Position numbers and translations under genes: made by a program. Shown here piece by piece: positions 1 through 9,118 of a stretch of 64,000 nt of DNA. Every line of letters begins with the position of its first letter. Position 1 is the first letter of the stretch. Below the pieces are notes generated by a model. The model was not told the origin of the DNA and made no database searches. It saw only the letters and a list, made by a program, of their open reading frames with translations. This DNA is from Rhodobiaceae bacterium (GTDB lineage: Bacteria; Pseudomonadota; Alphaproteobacteria; RS24), in the NCBI GenBank assembly GCA_002721725.1, contig PBLK01000007.1:173075-237074 (forward strand), given 5' to 3'.

Positions 1-1
1 T

Positions 2-388
2 TTTGATACGAAGCCGCCCAAATCGCTTGACCGATTGAGCTTTGACGGCGCAGCCGTGCTGGCGCTTTCTGATGCGGATGGTGCGGCCACGCTTACCGCC
101 TTTACCGCCGAGGCGGTGGCGCGCGGTTTGGTGCATTGTCCCGAACCGCCGAGCAAAGTGATTATGTGCGGCGGTGGGCGACACAATAAGGCGCTGTCGG
201 AGATGCTGAGGGCGCGCACGCAAATTGAATTCATTGATTGCGATGCATTGGGCTGGCACGGCGACAGCTTGGAGGCGCAGGCCTTTGCTTGGCTGGCCAT
301 GCGTTCAGTCAGAAAAATGCCTTTATCACGCCCTGAAACCACGGGCGTGAGCGAACCGGTCAGTGGCGGTGTTTTGTTTCGCGCTTAG
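2..388 (+). CDS. anmK: anhydro-N-acetylmuramic acid kinase, C-terminal fragment (5' end outside window)
   Basis: Frame 2 is open from the window edge (FDTKPPKSLDRLSFDG...VIMCGGGRHNKAL...GWHGDSLEAQAFAWLA), typical of AnmK C-termini. The TTG at 35 in the ORF track is an internal codon. Confidence 0.9.
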   Translation, partial: FDTKPPKSLDRLSFDGAAVLALSDADGAATLTAFTAEAVARGLVHCPEPPSKVIMCGGGRHNKALSEMLRARTQIEFIDCDALGWHGDSLEAQAFAWLAMRSVRKMPLSRPETTGVSEPVSGGVLFRA

Positions 389-1032
389 CCGATTTCCGCA
401 ATGCGGCGGTCGAGATATTTGCCGACGGTTTTGTCGAGCGAGTCCATATCTTTTTCAAAGAAATGATTGGCACCCTTCATATTTTCATAATCAATGGTGA
501 TGCCTTTTTGCGCTTGCAGCCGTTCGACCAATTTGACCGTGTCTTCTTTCGGCACAATGCGGTCAGCATCGCCATGCACAATCAAACCACTGGCAGGGCA
601 TGGGGCGAGAAAGGTGAAGTCATAAAAATTGGCGGGCGGCGCAACGGAGACAAAGCCGGAAATTTCAGGGCGGCGCATCAGCAACTGCATGCCGATCCAT
701 GCGCCGAAACTGTAACCGGCAATCCAGCATTGGCGCGCATCGGCACTCAAGCTTTGCAGCCAATCCAAGGCTGAAGCGGCATCTGACAATTCGCCAATAC
801 CTTCGTCAAATTCCCCCTGACTGCGCCCGACACCGCGAAAATTAAAGCGCAATACCGAAAAGCCGCGATTGGCAAATTGGTGGTAAAGCTGATAGGCGAC
901 GGGATTGTTCATATTGCCGCCCAACTGCGGTAGCGGATGCAAAATCAATGCAATTGGTGCGCCCGCTTCTTTGTTTTGGGTAAAGCGACCTTCAAGACGC
1001 CCTTCAGGGCCATTGAAAATAATTTCAGGCAT
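385..1032 (-). CDS. alpha/beta hydrolase family protein
   Basis: LILHPLPQLGGNMNNPV, GYSFGAW (GxSxG nucleophile elbow), late GANHFF. ATG at 1032 has GGGAGAG upstream and is preferred over the GTG at 1044. Confidence 0.85.
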   Translation of the reverse strand: MPEIIFNGPEGRLEGRFTQNKEAGAPIALILHPLPQLGGNMNNPVAYQLYHQFANRGFSVLRFNFRGVGRSQGEFDEGIGELSDAASALDWLQSLSADARQCWIAGYSFGAWIGMQLLMRRPEISGFVSVAPPANFYDFTFLAPCPASGLIVHGDADRIVPKEDTVKLVERLQAQKGITIDYENMKGANHFFEKDMDSLDKTVGKYLDRRIAEIG

Positions 1033-1049
1033 TGTCTCTCCCACACGCG

Positions 1050-1074
1050 AAACTTGACTAATTTAGTCGGAATT
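1050..1074. promoter_or_regulatory. candidate IscR type-1 binding site overlapping a promoter -35
   Basis: aaacTTGACTAATTTAGTCGGaatt compared with ATASYYGACTRWWWYAGTCRRSTAT: both GACT/AGTC half-sites intact. TTGACT (1054-1059), N17, TATATC (1077-1082) could be the promoter. Confidence 0.7.
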
Positions 1075-1174
1075 ACTATATCCGAGACAGGATTTGCACT
1101 CTTGATAGCCAAATGTGTGACAAAATTGCAAGAAATTTCGTAAAAGCCCAATAATTAAAAGGGGTTAATGGGTA

Positions 1175-1615
1175 ATGAAAATATCGACAAGAGGCCGATA
1201 TGCGGTCATGGCCATGGCAGATATGGCGCAAGTGACGAAAAACGGGGCGGAAGGCCCGGTTTCGTTGAGCGATATCAGTGAGCGTCAGGAAATTTCGCTC
1301 AATTATTTGGAGCAGATATTCGGTGATTTGCGACGCGCCGGTTTGGTTGAAAGTCGCCGTGGCAAAGCCGGCGGTTATTTGCTGGCCGCGCCTTTGGAAG
1401 CCATTCGCATTGGCGATGTCATTCGCGCAGTCGATGAGCCGGTGGAAGTGACGCGCTGCGGCGCGGCAGCCGGTTGTTTGAAAAAAAGCGGACGCTGCCT
1501 GACGCACGACCTTTGGGCGCATCTCGGGGGCACGATACACGCTTTTTTGAACTCGATTTCGCTTGATGATTTGGTCAATGGCCGTATGCCGCAGGTGCTG
1601 GAGGCCGCTGAATGA
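1175..1615 (+). CDS. iscR: Rrf2 family Fe-S cluster regulator IscR
   Basis: Rrf2 winged-helix N-terminus MKISTRGRYAVMAMADMA. Cluster ligands C-X5-C-X5-C-X2-H in RCGAAAGCLKKSGRCLTHDLW. Located at the head of the suf operon. Confidence 0.93.
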   Translation: MKISTRGRYAVMAMADMAQVTKNGAEGPVSLSDISERQEISLNYLEQIFGDLRRAGLVESRRGKAGGYLLAAPLEAIRIGDVIRAVDEPVEVTRCGAAAGCLKKSGRCLTHDLWAHLGGTIHAFLNSISLDDLVNGRMPQVLEAAE

Positions 1616-2739
1616 GCCGCACCTATCTCGATTATAACGCCACTGCGCCATTGCGGGCGGAAGCGCGCGAGGCGCTTGTCGCTGCGCTGGATATTGGCAA
1701 TCCCTCATCAGTGCATGAAGAGGGACGCAAGGCGCGTGCACTGGTTGAGACGGCGCGCGCCGATGTCGCAGCGCTTGTCAGCGCCCCTGCCGAGACGGTG
1801 GTTTTTACTTCAGGCGGCACTGAGGCATGCAATTTGGCGCTCGGGCTTCGCCAAGCTCCGGCGGGAGAGATTAAGCGGCTTATGGTCAGCGCCATTGAGC
1901 ACAGCGCTGTCTTGGCGGCGGCAGAAGAAAGCGTTTTGCCTGTCGAGCTTTTACCTGTCACGGCCGATGGCGTGGTTGACATGGCAGCATTAGACGCCGC
2001 CCTGCAAGACGAAACGCCGGCGCTGGTTTGCGTGATGCTGGCCAATAATGAAACCGGCACTATCCAACCGATTGCCGAAATTGCCGCGAAAACGCGGACG
2101 CATGGCAGCTTGCTGTTTTGCGATGCGGTGCAGGCGGCAGGCAAAATGCCGCTTGATATTTTTGCGCTTGGCGCAGATGCGCTGAGCCTGTCGGGCCACA
2201 AACTCGGCGCACCTATGGGCATTGGTGCATTGGTCACGCATCCGGCGGTGGTTGTGCCGCCGCAACTGCTTGGCGGCGGGCAGGAATTGGGCCGACGCGC
2301 CGGTTCGGAAAATATCTCGGGCATTGCCGCATTCGCCGCTGCCGCCAAAGCGGCGATGCGCGACTTCAATGATTTCGCAAATCTGGCCGACTTGCGCGAT
2401 GATATGGAAGCGGCGCTGTTGGCGGTGCAGCCGCAAACTCAGATTTTCGGCAAACATGCCGACCGGCTTGCCAATACCAGTTGCTTTGCACTGGGCGGGT
2501 TGAATTCCGAGACTTTGGTGATGGCGTTGGACTTGGCAGGGGTAGCGGTGAGCGCCGGTTCGGCCTGCTCCAGCGGCAAGGTGTCGCGCAGCCATGTGCT
2601 CGCTGCCATGGGGGCGGAAACCCATATAAGTAGAGGTGTGGTGCGCGTCAGCCTCGGCTGGCAGAGCAATCGTGAAGACACCGAAAAACTGGTCGATGAA
2701 TGGAGCAAGCTGGCCGGACGCGCGCTGGCTGCGGAGTAG
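1612..2739 (+). CDS. class I (IscS/NifS-like) cysteine desulfurase
   Basis: NNETGTIQPI, SLSGHKLGAPMGIGAL (PLP lysine), SAGSACSSGKVSRSHVL (active-site Cys loop). Confidence 0.92.
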   Translation: MSRTYLDYNATAPLRAEAREALVAALDIGNPSSVHEEGRKARALVETARADVAALVSAPAETVVFTSGGTEACNLALGLRQAPAGEIKRLMVSAIEHSAVLAAAEESVLPVELLPVTADGVVDMAALDAALQDETPALVCVMLANNETGTIQPIAEIAAKTRTHGSLLFCDAVQAAGKMPLDIFALGADALSLSGHKLGAPMGIGALVTHPAVVVPPQLLGGGQELGRRAGSENISGIAAFAAAAKAAMRDFNDFANLADLRDDMEAALLAVQPQTQIFGKHADRLANTSCFALGGLNSETLVMALDLAGVAVSAGSACSSGKVSRSHVLAAMGAETHISRGVVRVSLGWQSNREDTEKLVDEWSKLAGRALAAE

Positions 2740-2742
2740 AAA

Positions 2743-4224
2743 ATGAGCGAAGCAAAAGCCTCGATTGATAAAGAGACGGTAGACCAAGTCGCCAAATTTG
2801 GTGGTGAGCACTATAAATACGGCTTCACCACGGAAATTGATGTCGACAAGGTCCCCAATGGTCTCAGCGAAGATATTATCCGTTTCATCTCGGCCAAAAA
2901 GGAAGAGCCGCAATGGCTGCTCGATTGGCGTTTGGACGCCTATGAGCGTTGGAAGACAATGGACGACCCCGATTGGGCGCATGTCGATTACCCGAAAATC
3001 GACTATCAGGATTTGTGCTATTACGCGGCACCGAAATCGATGGAAGACGGCCCGAAAAGCCTTGATGAGGTCGATCCGCAATTGCTGGAAACCTATTCCA
3101 AGCTCGGCATTCCGCTGCAAGAGCAGGAAGTATTGGCAGGGGTTCGCAAAGTGGCGGTTGATGCGGTGTTTGACAGCGTCTCGGTCGGCACGACCTTCCG
3201 CGAAGAGCTGGCCAAAGATGGCGTGATTTTCTGCTCCTTTTCCGAAGCGGTGCAAGAGCACCCTGACTTGGTGAAAAAATATCTCGGTTCGGTTGTGCCG
3301 AAATCAGATAATTATTTTGCCGCGCTCAACTCGGCCGTTTTCTCGGACGGGTCGTTTTGCTATATCCCGCCGGGTGTGAGATGCCCGATGGAGCTGTCGA
3401 CCTATTTCCGCATCAATGAGGCCAATACGGGCCAATTTGAGCGCACTTTGGTGATTGCCGATAAAGGCGCTTATGTCAGCTATTTGGAAGGCTGCACCGC
3501 GCCCATGCGCGATGAAAACCAGCTGCATGCGGCGGTTGTCGAATTGGTCGCATTGGAAGATGCCGAGATTAAATATTCGACCGTGCAAAACTGGTATCCG
3601 GGCGATGAAAACGGCAAGGGCGGCATTTATAATTTCGTCACCAAGCGCGGCGATTGCCGCGAGGCACGAGCGCGCATCAGTTGGACGCAAGTTGAAACCG
3701 GCTCAGCCGTGACCTGGAAATATCCAAGCTGCATTTTGCGCGGTGATGACTCGGTCGGCGAGTTCTACTCGATAGCGATTTCCAATAATATGCAGCAAGT
3801 CGATAGCGGCACGAAAATGCTGCATCTGGGCAAAAACACATCCAGCCGTATCATCTCCAAAGGCATTTCGGCAGGGCGCTCGTCCAACGCTTATCGCGGG
3901 CAGGTGAATGTGCATCCGAAGGCATCGGGCGCGCGCAATTTCACCCAATGCGACAGTCTGCTGATTGGCGATAAATGCGCCGCCCATACCGTGCCTTATA
4001 TTGAGGCGAAAAACCTCTCCGCCGTATTGGAGCATGAGGCGACGACCTCGAAAATCAGCGATGATCAGTTGTTTTTCTGCCAGCAGCGTGGCCTAGATGC
4101 CGAGGAAGCGGTGGCGCTTATCGTCAACGGGTTTTGCCGCGATGTATTGCAACATTTGCCGATGGAATTTGCGGTTGAAGCGCAAAAACTGGTCGGTATT
4201 TCATTGGAAGGAAGCGTTGGATGA
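2743..4224 (+). CDS. sufB: Fe-S cluster assembly protein SufB
   Basis: SufB signatures [68 protein letters not shown]. Confidence 0.97.
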   Translation: MSEAKASIDKETVDQVAKFGGEHYKYGFTTEIDVDKVPNGLSEDIIRFISAKKEEPQWLLDWRLDAYERWKTMDDPDWAHVDYPKIDYQDLCYYAAPKSMEDGPKSLDEVDPQLLETYSKLGIPLQEQEVLAGVRKVAVDAVFDSVSVGTTFREELAKDGVIFCSFSEAVQEHPDLVKKYLGSVVPKSDNYFAALNSAVFSDGSFCYIPPGVRCPMELSTYFRINEANTGQFERTLVIADKGAYVSYLEGCTAPMRDENQLHAAVVELVALEDAEIKYSTVQNWYPGDENGKGGIYNFVTKRGDCREARARISWTQVETGSAVTWKYPSCILRGDDSVGEFYSIAISNNMQQVDSGTKMLHLGKNTSSRIISKGISAGRSSNAYRGQVNVHPKASGARNFTQCDSLLIGDKCAAHTVPYIEAKNLSAVLEHEATTSKISDDQLFFCQQRGLDAEEAVALIVNGFCRDVLQHLPMEFAVEAQKLVGISLEGSVG

Positions 4225-4985
4225 GTGCTTTGCTGGAAATCAACAATTTGCACGCCGGTGTTGACGGCACGCCTATTTTGAACGGCCTGTCGCTGGCCAT
4301 TCAACCGGGTGAAGTGCATGCGATTATGGGGCCGAATGGCTCCGGCAAATCGACACTGTCTTATGTGCTGTCGGGTAAAGACGGCTATGAGGTGAGCAAT
4401 GGCGATATGCTGTTTGATGGCCGGTCTTTGGCCGATATGGCACCTGAAGAACGCGCTATTGCCGGTCTGTTTTTGGCTTTTCAATATCCGCTTGAAATTC
4501 CCGGCGTCACCAATATGACGTTTTTGAAAACCTCACTGAACGCCATTCTTCGCGGACGGGGGGAAGATGAAATGGACGCGGCCAGCTTTCTGCGTCTGGC
4601 GCGCGAGAAATCGCGTGGCCTCGGAATGAATGATGACATGCTGAAGCGGCAATTGAATGTCGGGTTTTCAGGCGGCGAGAAAAAGCGCAATGAAATTTTG
4701 CAAATGGCCATGCTGGAACCGAAGCTGGCGATTTTGGACGAAACCGATAGCGGCCTCGATATTGACGCGCTGAAGACGGTGGCCGAGGGGGTAAACGCAT
4801 TACGCGCCCCTGATCGCGGCATGCTGGTCATCACCCATTATCAGCGCCTACTTGATTTCATCAAACCCGATGTCGTGCATGTCATGGCCGCCGGTCAAAT
4901 TGTTAAATCGGGCGGCCCTGAACTGGCTTTGGAACTCGAAAAGTCAGGCTATGGCGAATTTGTCGGAGAAACGGTCAATGCTTGA
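4221..4985 (+). CDS. sufC: Fe-S cluster assembly ATPase SufC
   Basis: Walker [26 protein letters not shown] signature, [18 protein letters not shown] overlap with sufB. Confidence 0.97.
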   Translation: MSALLEINNLHAGVDGTPILNGLSLAIQPGEVHAIMGPNGSGKSTLSYVLSGKDGYEVSNGDMLFDGRSLADMAPEERAIAGLFLAFQYPLEIPGVTNMTFLKTSLNAILRGRGEDEMDAASFLRLAREKSRGLGMNDDMLKRQLNVGFSGGEKKRNEILQMAMLEPKLAILDETDSGLDIDALKTVAEGVNALRAPDRGMLVITHYQRLLDFIKPDVVHVMAAGQIVKSGGPELALELEKSGYGEFVGETVNA

Positions 4986-6147
4986 TGCGCAAGCCTATTT
5001 TGACCGCGTGAGCGGTCACTTGCCGGGCGATGCAGCGACCCGCGCCGAGTCTTTGGCGGCGGCGGAGAAGCTCGGCTTGCCGACCCGTCGGCAAGAAGCT
5101 TGGCACTATACTGATTTGGCGCGGTTGCTTGGCATGGCAGCTGACGACCGCATTGACGCAATTGATTTTTCAGCCATTGACCCGCTAATGGCGTTGTTTG
5201 AAGGGGGCAAGCTTATTGGTAAACCGGCAGCCAATGGGCTGACTTTGCAGCCATTTGAAGCGGCTTCGGCCGGCGATGATGCCATGCGCAATTACAATGC
5301 GGCGCTTGCGCAAGATGGCCTCAATGTTGAGATTGACGGGCAGCTGGCGCGGCCTTTGCTCATCACCACATCGGGCAGCAATGCCATGCATCTGCATCAC
5401 AAAATCAAACTGGCCAATGGCGCAAAAGCGGTGCTGGTCGATAATCATATGAGCGCCGCTTATACCAATGCGCGATTTGACATTGCGCTTGGTGAAGGCG
5501 CTGAATTGACTTTAATTCGTTCGCAGCAGGCGGGGCATCAGGTCAATCTTTCGCAAGTTGAATTGGCGCGCGCGGCTCGGTTTAAGTCGGTGGCACTGGT
5601 CAGCGGCGGTGCTCTGGCTCGTTATGAAGCGCAGATTAAGTTTAAGGCTGAGGGCGCCCATGCGGAATTGCATAGCGCGGTGCTGGGTCGCGATAAAAAC
5701 CATGCCGATTTCACCTATGAAATTGACCATCAAGCGGCCGATACGAGCAGCAATACAACCGCCTATAATGTGCTTGACTATGCGTCGCGCGGCGTGTTTC
5801 AGGGCAAGGTGATTGTGCGCCAGGACGCGCAGCATGTTGATGCACAAATGCAGACACGCGCCATGATGCTGTCCGACGGGGCGGAAATGGATGCCAAGCC
5901 CGAACTGGAGATTTACGCTGATGACGTCGCTTGCGCGCATGGTTCGGCGATTGGCGAGTTGGACAGGGACGCGCTTTTCTTCTTACGCGCGCGGGGTCTT
6001 GATGAGGCCAGCGCACGGCATTTGCTGGTTGCCGGATTTATCGAGCAAGTGCTGGCGCATATTGATGATACGGCGCTGGCTGATGTGCTGCGCGGCTTGC
6101 TGGCGCAAAAAATCACTGCGCAATTTGCCGATGCGGAGGCCGCGTAA
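4978..6147 (+). CDS. sufD: Fe-S cluster assembly protein SufD
   Basis: C-terminal AHGSAIGELDRDALFFLRARGLDEASARHLLVAGF is SufD-type. The ATG at 4978 just overlaps the sufC end and is preferred to the 4852 start of the ORF track. Confidence 0.93.
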   Translation: MLDAQAYFDRVSGHLPGDAATRAESLAAAEKLGLPTRRQEAWHYTDLARLLGMAADDRIDAIDFSAIDPLMALFEGGKLIGKPAANGLTLQPFEAASAGDDAMRNYNAALAQDGLNVEIDGQLARPLLITTSGSNAMHLHHKIKLANGAKAVLVDNHMSAAYTNARFDIALGEGAELTLIRSQQAGHQVNLSQVELARAARFKSVALVSGGALARYEAQIKFKAEGAHAELHSAVLGRDKNHADFTYEIDHQAADTSSNTTAYNVLDYASRGVFQGKVIVRQDAQHVDAQMQTRAMMLSDGAEMDAKPELEIYADDVACAHGSAIGELDRDALFFLRARGLDEASARHLLVAGFIEQVLAHIDDTALADVLRGLLAQKITAQFADAEAA

Positions 6148-7373
6148 TGTCTGCCGCATTTGACGTTAACGCCATTCGCGCGCAATTCCCCGGCCTCTCG
6201 CAAGAGGTTTACGGCAAACCGTTGATTTATTTGGATAATGCCGCTTCGGCGCAAAAGCCCGCGGCGGTGCTTGACCGTATGCACGGTTTTGCCACGCATG
6301 AATATGCCAATGTGCATCGCGGCCTGCATTATCTGTCAAACAACGCAACCAATGCCTTTGAAGCGGCGCGTGAGAGCACGCGCAAATTCTTGAACGCGGG
6401 AAGCACCGACCAAATCATTTTTGCGGGCGGTGCGACCGATGCCATCAATCTGGTGGCTTATGGTTTCCTTGAGCCGCACATCCAAGAAGGCGATGAGATT
6501 ATCCTGTCGGAAATGGAGCACCACTCGAACATTGTGCCTTGGCATTTCATGCGCGAGCGGCACGGCGCAGTTTTGAAATGGGTGCCGGTGACTGATGAGG
6601 GTGAGTTGGATATGGTGGCTTATGAGGCTGCATTTTCCGACAAGACAAAGTTCGTTGCGCTGACGCAAATGTCAAATGCGCTGGGCACGATTACCCCGGC
6701 CAAGCAATTGGTTGATATTGCGCATGGTCACGGTGCGCCGATTTTGCTCGATGGCTGTCAGGGTGCGGTGCATTTGAACAATGATATGCAGGCGCTGGGT
6801 GCAGATTTTTATGTCTTCTCCGGTCATAAGGTTTATGGCCCGACCGGCATTGGTGTTTTATATGGCAAGGCCGACCGGCTGGCCGCCATGCGCCCATTCC
6901 GTGGCGGTGGCGAGATGATCCGCGAAGTGTCGAAAGATTTGATTACTTATGGTGATGCGCCGCATCGCTTTGAAGCGGGTACGCCGCCGATTATTGAGGT
7001 TATCGGCTTGGGCGAAGCGTTAGATTGGATGATGAATATCGGCTTTGACGCCATGCAGGCGCATGAAAATGCGCTACGCGACCATGCGATGGAAGCTGTC
7101 GGCGCAATCAACCGCGTCAAGATTTACGGCACGGCGAAAGAGAAGGGAGCGATTGTCTCCTTCGGAGTTGACGGCATTCATCCGCATGATTTGGCGACAG
7201 TGATTGACCGTAGCGGTGTGGCAGTGCGGGCAGGGCATCATTGCGCGCAGCCCTTAATGGAACGGTTTAATGTGCCGGCCACGGCGCGCGCCAGCTTTGC
7301 CCTTTACAATACGCATGAAGAGGTAGACGCGCTCGCCGAAGCCCTGCATAAGGCAATTGATTTTTTCGGGTGA
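6147..7373 (+). CDS. sufS: SufS-type (class II) cysteine desulfurase
   Basis: LIYLDNAASAQKP, FSGHKVYGPTGIGVLYG, VAVRAGHHCAQPLM. Confidence 0.96.
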   Translation: MSAAFDVNAIRAQFPGLSQEVYGKPLIYLDNAASAQKPAAVLDRMHGFATHEYANVHRGLHYLSNNATNAFEAARESTRKFLNAGSTDQIIFAGGATDAINLVAYGFLEPHIQEGDEIILSEMEHHSNIVPWHFMRERHGAVLKWVPVTDEGELDMVAYEAAFSDKTKFVALTQMSNALGTITPAKQLVDIAHGHGAPILLDGCQGAVHLNNDMQALGADFYVFSGHKVYGPTGIGVLYGKADRLAAMRPFRGGGEMIREVSKDLITYGDAPHRFEAGTPPIIEVIGLGEALDWMMNIGFDAMQAHENALRDHAMEAVGAINRVKIYGTAKEKGAIVSFGVDGIHPHDLATVIDRSGVAVRAGHHCAQPLMERFNVPATARASFALYNTHEEVDALAEALHKAIDFFG

Positions 7374-7376
7374 TGC

Positions 7377-7781
7377 ATGAATGACGAAAAAGACATGCCG
7401 GTAATTAACACCTCCGCGCCTGAAAAGGCGGCGGAAACGAAAGAATCTGTGGCCATTGAGGATTTGTCGCCGGAAATGGCAGCGCTGACCGATGATATTA
7501 TCGGCGCGATGAAAAGCGTCTATGATCCTGAAATTCCGGTCGATATTTACGAGTTGGGGCTGATTTACCGCGTCGATATTTCTGACGACCGCGATGTGAC
7601 CATTGATATGACGCTGACCGCGCCGGGGTGCCCGGTGGCTGAGCATATGCCGCGCTGGGTGGAAGATGCGGTGCGCTCAGTAGACGGTGTCGGCGATGTT
7701 ATGGTAAATATGACATTCGAGCCGCCCTGGGACCCCAGTCGCATGTCGGATGAAGCCCGCGTTGCGTTGAATATGTTTTAA
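7377..7781 (+). CDS. sufT: SufT/DUF59 (MIP18-like) Fe-S assembly protein
   Basis: MKSVYDPEIPVDIYELGLIYRVDI...TLTAPGCPVAEHMP; position downstream of sufS. Confidence 0.9.
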   Translation: MNDEKDMPVINTSAPEKAAETKESVAIEDLSPEMAALTDDIIGAMKSVYDPEIPVDIYELGLIYRVDISDDRDVTIDMTLTAPGCPVAEHMPRWVEDAVRSVDGVGDVMVNMTFEPPWDPSRMSDEARVALNMF

Positions 7782-7796
7782 CGAAACGGAAAAGAT

Positions 7797-8174
7797 ATGA
7801 GCCAGACTTACGAATTGCCGAAAGCCATCACGCTGACTGACCGCGCCGCCGAGCGCGTGAAGTCAATCATGGCCAAATCGGAAACGCCGAAAATCGGTAT
7901 TCGCCTGGGCGTGAAAAACGGCGGTTGCGCGGGCATGGAATACACAATGGACTATGCCGAAGAAAAACAGCCATTGGATGAGGTTGTTGAAGATAAAGGC
8001 GTGACCATTCTCATTGAGGCGAAAGCGGTGTTGTTTTTGCTGGGCACGGAAATGGATTGGGAAGAAGACAAGCTGTCGGCCGGTTTCCGGTTCAACAATC
8101 CAAACCAAACCGACGCATGCGGCTGCGGTGAAAGTGTCACCATAGTGCCGGCACAAGCACCGGTAAAACAGTAA
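7797..8174 (+). CDS. sufA: HesB/IscA family Fe-S assembly scaffold/carrier (SufA-like)
   Basis: GIRLGVKNGGCAGMEYTMDY and C-terminal FNNPNQTDACGCGESV (CGCG motif). Confidence 0.93.
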   Translation: MSQTYELPKAITLTDRAAERVKSIMAKSETPKIGIRLGVKNGGCAGMEYTMDYAEEKQPLDEVVEDKGVTILIEAKAVLFLLGTEMDWEEDKLSAGFRFNNPNQTDACGCGESVTIVPAQAPVKQ

Positions 8175-8197
8175 TCCCAGAACATTAAGGGAAGCAA

Positions 8198-9055
8198 ATG
8201 GACCAATCACTGGACACGATTTTGCAGTTGCTCAAGCTCGAGCGGCTGGAGGTAAACCTGTTTCGTGGCCAAAGCCCAAATGAACAACGCCAGCGCGTCT
8301 TTGGTGGGCAAGTGCTCGGCCAAGCGCTGATGGCCGCCTGCTATACGGTTGAGGACATGTTCTGCCATAGCTTTCACAGCTATTTTCTGCGCCCCGGTGA
8401 CCCCGACACGCCGATTGTTTATGAAGTCGACGCGGCGCGTGACGGCAAAAGTTTTGCCTCGCGGCGCGTTATTGCGGTGCAGCACGGCAAGCAGATTTTC
8501 AATATGGCGGCCAGCTTTCAGCGTCATGAAGAAGGCCGCGAACACCAAATGCAAATGCCCTATGCGCCTGACCCTGAGACGCTGAAAAGCGACCATGAAA
8601 TTCGGCTCGAAAATGCCGAGAAAATCCCGGAAAAATTCCGCGATAGCTGGTTGCGCCGCCGCCCGTTTGAAATTCGTCCGGTCAGCCCGAAGGATATTTT
8701 CAATCCTGAACCGGCGGAGCCGCGCAATATTGTCTGGGTGAAGGTTGACGCGGGCATGCCGAAAGATTTCGCAACCAATCAGGCTATGCTGTCTTATATC
8801 TCCGACACATCACTGCTCGATACCAGCATGCGCCCGCATGCGCTTAGCTATATGAACCCGAAGCTGCAATCGGCCAGTCTTGACCATGCCATGTGGTTTT
8901 ATCACGAGTTTGAGGCGACTGACTGGATACTCTATGTGCAAGACAGTCCGGCCTCAGCCGGTGGTCGCGGTATGAATTTCGGGCACTTTTTTACCCGCGA
9001 CGGCAAATTGATTGCCACGGCAGCTCAGGAGGGACTCATCAGGGTTCACGACTAA
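8198..9055 (+). CDS. tesB: acyl-CoA thioesterase II
   Basis: RGQSPNEQRQRVFGGQVLGQALMAA, SFHSYFLRPGDPDTPIVYEVD, SLDHAMWFY. Confidence 0.92.
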   Translation: MDQSLDTILQLLKLERLEVNLFRGQSPNEQRQRVFGGQVLGQALMAACYTVEDMFCHSFHSYFLRPGDPDTPIVYEVDAARDGKSFASRRVIAVQHGKQIFNMAASFQRHEEGREHQMQMPYAPDPETLKSDHEIRLENAEKIPEKFRDSWLRRRPFEIRPVSPKDIFNPEPAEPRNIVWVKVDAGMPKDFATNQAMLSYISDTSLLDTSMRPHALSYMNPKLQSASLDHAMWFYHEFEATDWILYVQDSPASAGGRGMNFGHFFTRDGKLIATAAQEGLIRVHD

Positions 9056-9118
9056 AAACGTTAGGCGACTTCGCTCGCTTGGGCTCGCTACGCTGGCGGA
9101 AGGCGCAATTTTGGTAAG

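Noticed and set aside
1990-3261. 423-aa minus-strand ORF opposite the cysteine desulfurase and sufB
   Set aside because: Antisense to two strongly supported genes; low-complexity translation without recognisable domains, as expected from codon bias.
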